Assembly (NCBI RefSeq): GCF_009914725.1
Contig: NZ_JAAAWJ010000013.1
Span: forward strand, 1 to 43,951
Length of the DNA: 43,951 bases
Origin: Methanogenium sp. MK-MG
GTDB lineage: Archaea; Halobacteriota; Methanomicrobia; Methanomicrobiales; Methanomicrobiaceae
Reading direction: 5' to 3'
The first letter of the stretch is position 1, and every line of letters starts with the position of its first letter. Under the pieces are notes generated by a model. It had not been told where the DNA came from, searched no databases, and worked only from the letters and a program-made list of their open reading frames with translations. The translations under genes and the position numbers were made by a program. Positions 32,120 through 40,374 of this stretch are shown one piece after another.

Positions 32120-34465
32120 ATGAATTATCAAACATACGAAGAAATCTTTGAAAGAATTACCCAATTGCCAGCAACAAGATCAGAAACGATCATTGTGAAT
32201 GTTAATTCCTATGAGAATTACATGAATCTTGTTAATAATTTTTTAGATACAAAACAGGTTCAATTAAGTGATTATGTCAAAGGGGATCAGTATCCTGATC
32301 TATTGCGGTGCTATGCAGAACTGGAGGAAAGCAAGAATACTACTCTTGTATATGGCTTTTCACAACATATGATGATGATCTCCGAGAAAGAACGTCGGAA
32401 GATCTTGTCAAATATATTACATAATATCCAGTTATCTACAAATCAACTACATAGAGTCATTTTTCTGTTTTACCAAATGCAGAATGTTCTGGTGCAAAAG
32501 ATTGATGATGATCTGCGGTTAAATGAGCGAATCTTTCTGTTAAACGATGTTCCATCCAATCCAACTGGAAAAGTAATCTTTGTTTCAAATACTGTAGAGA
32601 TTGAATCATCAAATTATGAAAGGATCTTCCATGATTACAACCAATATTTGCGGGAAGTAGAAAGCAATCCAGCAAAGGATATTACCGTTGTCACACAATT
32701 TACGCATGACCCATACTCCGAGCGACGTATACAGGTTACGCTGATTCCATCAGCATATAAGTACCTTGTTGTCAAAAAACAGTTCCCTCAGAGTATCTCT
32801 GAGTCGGTTGGAACTGCAGATAATTGGCAAACTCTGGTAAAAGATACCAAGGGAGTTACATCTGTAACTACATATTTTTCATCCATTTTCAAAGACAAGA
32901 TATCAATCTCCCTTTTGGGAGAATGGAATGATCTTGAAAGCCCTCAGAAAAAATGGTATGCCTGGCTTCATATGAAGCTGCTGTCCCTCAAAAATATCAA
33001 TGATATCGATCAGACCAGTTGTTTTGAAGAATATCTCCCGTATGTGTTGAGTCTGAGTAATTCTGTTGATGCATTTATTCATGAATATTATTTTGGGATA
33101 CTAAAGATATCTCCAAATGAACCCTGTTATCAAAAATATTATAGTGAGAGAAAAAAAGGATTGAAGTATCTAAATAATAACCTTACTCTCAGTGAATATT
33201 GTGAGGTAGTCAGTCATTATGGCGAGGAGATGATTTACTATCTCACCGATACCTCCGATTATGAGAAAAAACTTATTCTTGAATGGATTTCCGGAAAGTC
33301 TTCATTTGATCCAGAGACTTCGGGACTTATCGAGTTAATCTACCCTGATCTATGGATTTATCTTAAAGAATATTCCGTTCCTTTGGACATTCCGGATTCT
33401 GATCTTTATACAAAATATTTTCAGGCGTATAAAGAACAAAAAGTTCAAAACAGACTTGATCCACTGTTTTGTGAAAAAGTAAACACTATTGCAAATGGGG
33501 TGGAGAGGGAACGCCCATATTACCGTCTCTCAACCCGTGAGGCAGCCTTTGAAAAACTTGATATTCAGAATACACCTGTTTATTTTATCGATTGTCTCGG
33601 GGCAGAGTATCTGAGTTTTATTGAAGCCTTTTGCGATAAAAATGGATTATCTTGCTCTGTACAGCTTGTAATTGCCAGAGTTCCAACAGAAACAGAGTAT
33701 AATACCGAATTCAGGAATAAAAATGGAGTAGACTTGACAGAAATGCGTGAGTTAGATCAACTCAAGCATAAAGGAATTGAAACATGTTCTGGTGATAATC
33801 CAAATCTCCCCTATTATTTGATTAAGGAATTGGATATCCTCCAAAAATACCTTTACTCAATCCTTCAAACTCTTCAAAGAAATCAAAAAGTAGTGATTGT
33901 GACAGATCACGGTTCCTCACGGTTGTGTGTCCTGAGTAAACAATCCTGCAATAGTGATTTTTCATATGACGGGGATGCGAATAATGCTAAAAGAAGATAC
34001 TGTGAAAATATGGTTGGTGACATATCTAACCCCTATTTACTCAGAGATGGGAAGTACAGTGTTTGGGCAAATTATAACCAGTTTACTGTCCGTGGGGCCC
34101 CTCCAAAATGGGAACTGCATGGAGGGGCGACTATTGAAGAAGTTGTCATTCCGCTCATTGAAATCTCTAAAGACATTACAAAAATCAAACTTATCTGCAA
34201 GACCCATGAGATCAAGCTCAAAGTTGATCAGAGTCCAATAATAGAGTTTGTCACAATTCCAAAATGTCAGAGTGTCGTCCTTATTGTTGAGAAAGAAACA
34301 TATCCATGTAATACATCTGATAACGGATCCGAATGGGCATGCACCTTACCTAAAGATATCAAGACGGGAACATACACTGCAATCGTGAGAACAAATGAGA
34401 AAAATGTGGGTGAGCTTTCCTTCTCAATCACAAAAGGACTCAAAAAGAAATCATTTGATTTGTAA
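32120..34465 (+). CDS. pglZ: PglZ, alkaline-phosphatase-superfamily BREX protein
   Basis: PglZ is the marker protein of BREX. The 781 residues have an N-terminal helical region and then the alkaline phosphatase-type core: YFIDCLGAEYLSF (488-500, with D491 a likely metal ligand), a later VVIVTDHGSSRL (591-602) with D596 and H597, and a C-terminal histidine in WELHGGATIEEVVIPL, the usual third metal site of this superfamily. These three positions in this order support an intact metal centre. The C-terminal ~100 residues are a beta-sandwich-like tail. In BREX, PglZ is needed for protection; recent work in other types suggests nuclease or phosphodiesterase activity. It lies between brxC (24 nt) and brxL (13 nt). 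Confidence 0.88.
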   Translation: MNYQTYEEIFERITQLPATRSETIIVNVNSYENYMNLVNNFLDTKQVQLSDYVKGDQYPDLLRCYAELEESKNTTLVYGFSQHMMMISEKERRKILSNILHNIQLSTNQLHRVIFLFYQMQNVLVQKIDDDLRLNERIFLLNDVPSNPTGKVIFVSNTVEIESSNYERIFHDYNQYLREVESNPAKDITVVTQFTHDPYSERRIQVTLIPSAYKYLVVKKQFPQSISESVGTADNWQTLVKDTKGVTSVTTYFSSIFKDKISISLLGEWNDLESPQKKWYAWLHMKLLSLKNINDIDQTSCFEEYLPYVLSLSNSVDAFIHEYYFGILKISPNEPCYQKYYSERKKGLKYLNNNLTLSEYCEVVSHYGEEMIYYLTDTSDYEKKLILEWISGKSSFDPETSGLIELIYPDLWIYLKEYSVPLDIPDSDLYTKYFQAYKEQKVQNRLDPLFCEKVNTIANGVERERPYYRLSTREAAFEKLDIQNTPVYFIDCLGAEYLSFIEAFCDKNGLSCSVQLVIARVPTETEYNTEFRNKNGVDLTEMRELDQLKHKGIETCSGDNPNLPYYLIKELDILQKYLYSILQTLQRNQKVVIVTDHGSSRLCVLSKQSCNSDFSYDGDANNAKRRYCENMVGDISNPYLLRDGKYSVWANYNQFTVRGAPPKWELHGGATIEEVVIPLIEISKDITKIKLICKTHEIKLKVDQSPIIEFVTIPKCQSVVLIVEKETYPCNTSDNGSEWACTLPKDIKTGTYTAIVRTNEKNVGELSFSITKGLKKKSFDL

Positions 34466-34478
34466 GGAGAATTAAGCC

Positions 34479-35915
34479 ATGGAAAATAAGTTGCGGACAG
34501 TTTTTTCAGATATGGTCGTATATAAGAATCTCAAGGAGAGCAATTACTTCTCTGACCTCAGTATACCTTCCTTTTTACGGGATTGGATCATGCAGGAATA
34601 CTCCGATGATGAGGGAAAGATTGACTATGAGGTTGTTGGAAGACAGATAAAACGGTTATATCCCCAAAAAGATGAATGGCTTTCGATCAAAGATCGAATT
34701 ATTCAGGGAAATGAGTCTGTAAAAATTCTTACGAGAATCAGTGTGGATATTGACATCTCTACCAATGATATTACATTCTCTCTTCCAATTTACGATCTAC
34801 ATAATAAATTAACATTGATTGAACCATGGATATGGGATACCTATAAGGATGAACTATTGGTTTCTAAAGAGATATGGGGTATTGTTGAACTGGGATATTT
34901 ACCGCCCGGAGACAATAAAAAAGATGGGAAAATCATCTTAAAGAGTTTCCAGAACTTCTGTCCTTATGAAATTGATTTGGAATATTATAAGGAGGCGCGG
35001 AAAAACTTTACGATAGATGAGTGGATTGACGTTCTTCTTGGAGCAATTGATTACAATCCCTCAGGATATAAAGACAGTATTGAAAAAAGGACAATGCTTT
35101 CCCGCCTTCTGCCTTTTACAGAGAAACGTGTCAATATTGTGGAGTTGGCACCAAAAGGTACGGGGAAATCTTACCTCTTTGGAAGATTAAGTAAGTATGG
35201 CTGGCTAGCATCCGGTGGGAAGATGAGCCGGGCAAAAATGTTTTATGATCTTCAGAAAAAAACGACCGGCCTGGTTGGTTCATATGATTATATTGCATTT
35301 GATGAGGTGCAGACAATTTCTTTTTCTGATCCTTCTGAAATGAAGGGTGCACTCAAGGGATATCTTGAAAGTGGTGAGTGTTCTGTTGGCGATAAAAAAA
35401 TTGTAGGCAAAACTGGAGTTATCCTTCTTGGAAACATCGATATGAATGACATGGATGTAAATTGTGATATGTTTCGCTCTCTTCCAGGGGTTTTCTATGA
35501 GAGTGCACTTATTGATAGATTCCATGGTTTTATTGCCGGGTGGAAAATTCCTCGAATGAATGAGGATCTTAAAGCACAAGGATGGGCACTAAACTCTGAG
35601 TATTTCACAGATATTCTTCATCAGTTGCGTGATGACCTGAGTTATCGTGCGATTGTAAATGATCTAGTTATTGTCCCCCCCCAGTCTGATACCCGGGATG
35701 TAGAGGCAATTAAACGTTTGTGTACTGCTTACATCAAGCTCTTCTTCCCTCATATCCATCAGGCATCAGATATTAGTATGTTCGATTTTATGACCTATTG
35801 TCTTAAGCCTGCCATAGATATGAGAACGATTATTAAGAGACAGTTAGCTATAATTGACCCAATTGAATTTGGTAAAAAAGGAGTTCCATATCTTTCTGTG
35901 AAGGATTGTGCATGA
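34479..35915 (+). CDS. brxL: BrxL, short form without Lon protease domain
   Basis: The 478-residue protein has the BrxL AAA+ core: VELAPKGTGKSYLFGR (Walker A, 222-236), YIAFDEVQTI (Walker B, 271-280), GVILLGNIDM (sensor 1) and ALIDRFHGFIAGWKIP (arginine-finger region). BrxL of type 1 is about 650-700 residues and ends in a Lon-like domain with a Ser-Lys dyad; nothing like that is present, and the gene ends with a helical lid region. Type 4 BrxL is generally short, so this is probably normal, not a truncation. A good ribosome binding site (AAGGAGA) precedes the ATG. BrxL proteins of other types form large ring ATPases that bind DNA. Its stop overlaps the next small gene. Confidence 0.85.
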   Translation: MENKLRTVFSDMVVYKNLKESNYFSDLSIPSFLRDWIMQEYSDDEGKIDYEVVGRQIKRLYPQKDEWLSIKDRIIQGNESVKILTRISVDIDISTNDITFSLPIYDLHNKLTLIEPWIWDTYKDELLVSKEIWGIVELGYLPPGDNKKDGKIILKSFQNFCPYEIDLEYYKEARKNFTIDEWIDVLLGAIDYNPSGYKDSIEKRTMLSRLLPFTEKRVNIVELAPKGTGKSYLFGRLSKYGWLASGGKMSRAKMFYDLQKKTTGLVGSYDYIAFDEVQTISFSDPSEMKGALKGYLESGECSVGDKKIVGKTGVILLGNIDMNDMDVNCDMFRSLPGVFYESALIDRFHGFIAGWKIPRMNEDLKAQGWALNSEYFTDILHQLRDDLSYRAIVNDLVIVPPQSDTRDVEAIKRLCTAYIKLFFPHIHQASDISMFDFMTYCLKPAIDMRTIIKRQLAIIDPIEFGKKGVPYLSVKDCA

Positions 35916-36112
35916 AAAAAATAATTCGGTGTTGTTATTGCGATGCGATCCTGTCTAAGGACGAAATTGGAGCCACACAGAAATTTATTCATCGAGAAAT
36001 TAAGCAGTTCATGTGTTATAGTTGTCTTGCTGAGTTTGTTGATTGTACTGTTGATGAATTAAAATGTCAAATCGAGCGCTTTAAAGAGGAAGATTGTGGT
36101 TTGTTTAAGTGA
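35912..36112 (+). CDS. small zinc-ribbon protein coupled to BrxL
   Basis: The 66-residue protein begins MKKIIRCCYCDAILSKDE and has a second cysteine pair CYSC (around residues 35-38), giving a CxxC...CxxC zinc ribbon followed by a charged amphipathic helix ending DELKCQIERFKEEDCG. The ATG overlaps the BrxL stop (ATGA), so it is translationally coupled and belongs to the operon. A TTG two codons earlier is also in frame. I do not recognise a named family. Such small zinc proteins often act as anti-repressors, subunits or nucleic-acid adaptors; its exact role here is unknown. Confidence 0.72.
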   Translation: MKKIIRCCYCDAILSKDEIGATQKFIHREIKQFMCYSCLAEFVDCTVDELKCQIERFKEEDCGLFK

Positions 36113-36371
36113 TCTATGTCAACGCCGGGTCAATTTTCTACAATATTACTTCAACGTTACTATGAGTTCACCAGTAACCCCATCACATTTTTTCGCGAGA
36201 TCGAATCTGATTTTTGAACGGTGTTCCTGACATCAGATCCGGACGTAAGCATAGATGCATCACATTGGATCATGGAGGAGACGATACGGGGTGTGTCAGC
36301 ATAAATCTGAGCATTCAAATCCATATCTTCATCGTAAACAGCCCACAACATCTTCACCTGGACGAAACCCC

Positions 36372-37529
36372 ATGGAAATATCATCCCTACGCACAATCAA
36401 CGCAATTCTCGAACATGATGCAAAGGACGCGTCATACAAGTATGCTCTTATCCGGGGGACAATTGATGTCTGTCAGAAATATTCCCATCGAAAAGAGGAG
36501 GCCGATGGAAGGGTTTTCTACCCTCTGGGTTCTCTGGTCGAAAGCTGGGTGCTCTACTATTACCCGATCATTGCCTCTCCTGAGTTTATTCCCCAGCGAA
36601 GTGGTGAATCGGAAGAGAGCGCCGGAGGCCGACAGATTGTATTCCGGCCCGCATTTAAGACCGTGACCGATTACTATCAGGACAAGGGAGGGTTCTCTGC
36701 CTTTTGGAATGAATACCGCAGAGGGGAGCTGCCGGAGGAGATATCGGCTGATGTAATGGCTCTCTTCAAAAAAATTCGGGAGACTATCGTTGCCTTGCCC
36801 ATGAAATACATTGGACGTTCGCTGTCTGATGCGTATTATTCAATATATGGATATGACAAGCAGGGTATCCGGATTCAGAATGATGCATATCCTGACCCGG
36901 TATGTATTCAGGAGAATTTCGGTGTCTTTGATATTCCCTCAGATATGTGCCTGGCGTTTGAGTACTTTGGGAGTTTTATCAGCGGGGAGGAATCCATTCT
37001 CAAAGACTGGACGGATTTTTCTCATGATAAAAGCACAAAATCTGTTCAAAAGGCACAGATTTTCGCTCTACTCACAAAAGTTCCGGAAACTGAACGGGCA
37101 GTTGGTTTTGCACGGATGGTCTACCAGAATGCCTTCAGGGAAGGCCCTCTGGAATGTGTCTGGTCCGGAAAGAGGATCCCGGATAGCACCCGGATGCATG
37201 TTGATCATATGCTCCCCTTTGCCCGGTGGAAGAATAACGATCTCTGGAATCTGCTCCCTGCCCTGGACACGGTGAATGGAAATAAAAGTGATCAAATTCC
37301 GTCCCGGAGTCTCCTTGAGAAAAGAGAAGACGTCATCACATACTACTGGAATCAGCTCCATCAGGAATATCCTGCACAGTTTGAAAGGGAGGTTACCCTC
37401 TCGCTCTTAGGGAAAAAGCCTGAAGGACGGGAAAACTGGAAGGAAGAAGCGTTTGCAAACCTCCTGCAAAAAGCAGATTATCTTATTGACGTCCGGGGCT
37501 ATGAATCGTGGGAGTGTACTGAAGTCTGA
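36372..37529 (+). CDS. HNH endonuclease domain protein
   Basis: The 385-residue protein starts MEISSLRTINAILEHDAKDASYKYAL and ends with a clear HNH motif: a strand with LECVWSGKRI, then HVDHMLPFARW (the catalytic HxDH with a preceding His), NNDLWNLLPAL (the N) and NGNKSDQIPS (the second H replaced by N/K in this version, common in defence-type HNH). It lacks a DNA methyltransferase partner. The sequence is more GC-rich than the BREX genes, so it may be a separate insertion. Start: ATG 36372, as the longer open frame to 36255 has no similarity. The 259 nt after the BREX zinc protein hold no gene I can support. Confidence 0.8.
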   Translation: MEISSLRTINAILEHDAKDASYKYALIRGTIDVCQKYSHRKEEADGRVFYPLGSLVESWVLYYYPIIASPEFIPQRSGESEESAGGRQIVFRPAFKTVTDYYQDKGGFSAFWNEYRRGELPEEISADVMALFKKIRETIVALPMKYIGRSLSDAYYSIYGYDKQGIRIQNDAYPDPVCIQENFGVFDIPSDMCLAFEYFGSFISGEESILKDWTDFSHDKSTKSVQKAQIFALLTKVPETERAVGFARMVYQNAFREGPLECVWSGKRIPDSTRMHVDHMLPFARWKNNDLWNLLPALDTVNGNKSDQIPSRSLLEKREDVITYYWNQLHQEYPAQFEREVTLSLLGKKPEGRENWKEEAFANLLQKADYLIDVRGYESWECTEV

Positions 37530-37578
37530 AACGGTATGACAAGGCAGTCCGGAAAAAAGCGTCTGTTAAATGATCAGA

Positions 37579-38274
37579 TCACAGAATTTCCTGACACTCC
37601 CGAACGAGGTGGTATATATTCTCTTCAAGTCTTTTTTGTGCCTGCTTGTCTTTTGGATGCCATGATGCCATATTGGCACCAGATGGATGGGGAAGGTGGT
37701 ACAGGCGAATGGTTTGATCCACAAGATCGTCACCCTTCCTCTCAAACCATCGCTCCACATCTTTTCCCAGTGTGACAATGAACCGGATATTTTCGCGGCT
37801 AGCTGATTCAATTTCAGAACACAACCACCGGTCTGCACAGGAGTATGCGTTTCTCGGTCTGAACTTCAATGAAGCCTCCCCCCGTTTGTCTGTGCAGCAT
37901 TTGTGGAGGTGCGTCCAATAGACAGAATGATAAAGCGTATCCCTGAATGTATTCAGCTCTTCATCGGAGAGTGCGCCCTGCATGTACCTCTGGTTGAATG
38001 ATTTGATGCGAGTGAATGTCCACCGGGGGATGGCATTGGTGTCAAAGAGAAGCTCCCGCCACAAAGAAAGGCTCCTTGATTTCGCATCGGTATAGTAGGG
38101 AATAAATGCAGTTGTTGGGTCCCTTGATATGATGATTCCGGCAAATGGATGGTTTTGCGGGGGAGGGACCCATACTGCGGGGATATCAGAGAGTCCTTTG
38201 AGTTCACACTCATCCGGGCATGCATCGGATTTGTTCATTGTCATGCATATTTTAACATGCTCATCGAAACTCAT
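37579..38274 (-). CDS. uracil-DNA glycosylase-superfamily-like protein
   Basis: The 231-residue protein has an N-terminal cysteine pair (CPDEC, 19-23), and HPFAGIIISRDPT near residue 42 as in motif 1 of family 4/5 UDGs. Its C-terminal half carries RFIVTLGKDVERWF and LYHLPHPSGANMASW, whose HPSG resembles UDG motif 2 (HPS). Usual family 4 enzymes remove uracil from DNA and hold an Fe-S cluster, but the spacing here differs, so the catalytic activity is unproven. UDG-like proteins also occur in defence islands. It is convergent with the HNH gene, about 50 nt apart. A long open frame on the opposite strand looks like a shadow. Confidence 0.72.
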   Translation of the reverse strand: MSFDEHVKICMTMNKSDACPDECELKGLSDIPAVWVPPPQNHPFAGIIISRDPTTAFIPYYTDAKSRSLSLWRELLFDTNAIPRWTFTRIKSFNQRYMQGALSDEELNTFRDTLYHSVYWTHLHKCCTDKRGEASLKFRPRNAYSCADRWLCSEIESASRENIRFIVTLGKDVERWFERKGDDLVDQTIRLYHLPHPSGANMASWHPKDKQAQKRLEENIYHLVRECQEIL

Positions 38275-38789
38275 CGTATCAGAGATTGGTATTGCAGGGC
38301 ATGTAATTACCTGTCACGATAACCGATCTCCGATTCTCCAGCACCTTTATCCCTCCACTCCCCGACTTTCCTTTAGGACACTGCCATGCCCCTCCCACAA
38401 TCCCAGCACGATACCATCAACAGATTCCTTCAGGAACACGATATGCCTGATCTCTATCGGCCATATACCTGGAAAGGGGATATCCAGGTAAATCCCGACT
38501 ATCACTTAAAGTAACGCTTAAATAGCACCCAAAACACGCCCACATTCCGGAAAAACGCATCCCCACAGACGCCCGGAGCGGGCCGATCTCACCCTCAGAC
38601 AATCCATAGTACCTCCCCAAAAAACACGACAACAGCACCCCGAATATAGTCCTCAAATATCCGCCTATTCCACAAATGCTGCATGTAACAGGCGTGAAAT
38701 CATGTCATCAAAAAAGCGGCCAAAAAACGTTCATTCCGGGCTTATTTGCCAAAAAACAGGGAGGATAATGATTGTACTATTGTCTTATC
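38275..38789. other. region without a supported gene
   Basis: About 515 nt with a single small plus-strand frame (38386-38514, 42 codons, ending PYTWKGDIQVNPDYHLK) that may be a gene remnant. No recognisable RNA or repeat was seen. Longer frames here overlap each other in several registers, as expected for decayed sequence. Confidence 0.4.
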
Positions 38790-39205
38790 TCAGCAAACCT
38801 CATCCCCCCAATTCTTCTCCCTCAAGAGCCTCGCATAACACTCCTCACACATCCCCAACTTTCCTTCCTCAGACAAACAGGTAATCCTGCCATCACCGCA
38901 GACTAAACCCCAATACCCTTCGCCGTCCGGGAAAATTCCTTTGGCGTAAGCATCCCCGGCAGGGGAATGATGTCCGGGCGGACGTTCCGCGTCACATACA
39001 CCGGGTGCACCATCGTTGGCGGCATGTACAGCAGGGTGTAGTAGCATGGCGACAGGTGCCCGCCATCATACCGGGCGAGGATATTGCTTTGTTCGCCCTC
39101 TTCGGCCGGAATTATGCCGGAAGCAATATGGCTGGCGGAATCTGCCAAAGAGCATGCACCCGAACACCCGTCCCTGCACGGGAGATGCCTTGGTGCTGTG
39201 GGGTC
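38790..39205 (-). pseudogene. frameshifted small gene, minus strand
   Basis: Two minus-strand frames overlap. One reads SLADSASHIASGIIPAEEG...NILARYDGGHLSPCYY...DIIPLPGMLTPKEF. The other, shifted by one base, reads GEGYWGLVCGDGRITCL and then SEEGKLGMCEECYARLL with CxxC-like cysteines. Joined near 38945 they give one plausible protein of about 125 residues. No start codon is strong. Function not recognised; it may be a zinc-ribbon protein. Confidence 0.35.
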
Positions 39206-39339
39206 TCATTCTTCCGCAATATCCTCTTCTCTTGAAGAAGCGTCTCTCTATTCTCTCTTAGATCAGTACCATTCGGTTGGAATGCCCGGTTTTATCCTGG
39301 CGGAAAGTGCCGCCATGCTACAGCAAAGCTGCCGCCATT

Positions 39340-39639
39340 CCGCCAACGTCGCAGCCGTGCACCGGGGGGAGTATCAATTACCTCTTTGACAAATCGACAA
39401 AACCGCATGCATCCCCCGCTGACATCTGCAATTACTTTGGGACAAAGAAGAGCACCACGTCACAGAAGGCCAAAGGAATACGTGACATGTTCGACCTGTA
39501 TTTTTTTGATGAAGAGTTCTCGACCACCCGGGAGGGCGAGGAAGATCCGTACGAAGGTCTGGTTCTGATTGACGGGATTTTCGTGCCTAAGGATATGCTT
39601 CCCCCGGAAATACTGAAAAAACCTGAATCAGGCAGATGA
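39340..39639 (+). pseudogene. truncated DUF6398 protein, C-terminal part
   Basis: The C-terminal frame encodes SINYLFDKSTKPHASPADI, CNYFGTKKSTTSQKAKGIRD and later LVLIDGIFVPKDMLPPEI, matching the DUF6398 domain (INFLFDKS...LxxxxFGxSKSTxxxKAxxIRD). Full-length members have an N-terminal helical half ending WAAGIVYAxG just before this point; here a matching AAVHR is in another frame at about 39350-39370, so a frameshift separates the two parts. The frame as written opens at 39277, but its first part has no similarity. Likely dead. Confidence 0.6.
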
Positions 39640-39860
39640 CGAAGAAGTAATCGGTAATATGTGTCAGCACCGGATTAATTTCCCCCTCCCTGTGACGGCG
39701 TCTGTCTATATGCATATCCGAAAATATTCCACATACGCAGGTGATGTCAGAACCCTCCAGTCCGGGGGCAGGTGAATATGATTCCCTTTAATGATCGCAT
39801 CAGCCGGATGTACGAATGTGACCAATAAGAACTCTTTCCAGTAAAATCATCGGGAATGAT

Positions 39861-40277
39861 TCAGTTCTCCTTTTCAAGCCAGAAATGAACTTCCTCTGTG
39901 TTTATTTCACTATTGAGAATTACCTGAACCTTGGCAGGATATGTCACATTTTCTGTCAGTAACAATTCTTCATTTTTTTCATAGTATTCATTATAGTTCA
40001 GCCGGAACTGTTCCGTATGGACTAATTCATTATTTAAAAATATCTGACTATCATAATCTGTGCCACCCTCTTCAGAACAGATCACCCCATATGTAAAAGA
40101 GATTCTGTCGTCAAAAGTCTGGTTTTGGTATGATTCCGGAATAATGTAGAGCGATGAATACTGTTCTTTGGTGAAAATAAACAGATATCCTGTTATTATA
40201 ATTGCAATAATTATTGCAATGATCGCTGCAGTTTTAAACACCGAATAGAATTCATTGCGCTCACACCCGTCATTCAT
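39861..40277 (-). CDS. membrane-anchored protein with DUF1616-like extracellular domain
   Basis: The 138-residue protein has one transmembrane helix (about residues 15-36, TAAIIAIIIAIIITGYLFIF) and an extracellular beta domain with YIIPESYQNQ, ISFTYGVICSEEGGTDY and EEVHFWLEKEN. This order resembles the C-terminal part of archaeal DUF1616 proteins, which are surface or polysaccharide-associated. The match is by eye. It stands alone; the 220 nt upstream of its end toward the DUF6398 fragment hold nothing I can support. Confidence 0.6.
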   Translation of the reverse strand: MNDGCERNEFYSVFKTAAIIAIIIAIIITGYLFIFTKEQYSSLYIIPESYQNQTFDDRISFTYGVICSEEGGTDYDSQIFLNNELVHTEQFRLNYNEYYEKNEELLLTENVTYPAKVQVILNSEINTEEVHFWLEKEN

Positions 40278-40374
40278 ATGTACTCAATGATATGATAGCA
40301 CAATATGGTTTAAATATCTGTTTGGTGTGATCAGGGAAAAATGCTGAAAAATAATGTATGTTCGGATATACCCA

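Noticed and set aside
36255-36371. N-terminal extension of the HNH protein
   Set aside because: The added residues look like a chance open frame; the family begins near ATG 36372.
38417-38656. Minus-strand 79-codon frame
   Set aside because: No recognisable motif, overlaps other frames, no ribosome binding site.
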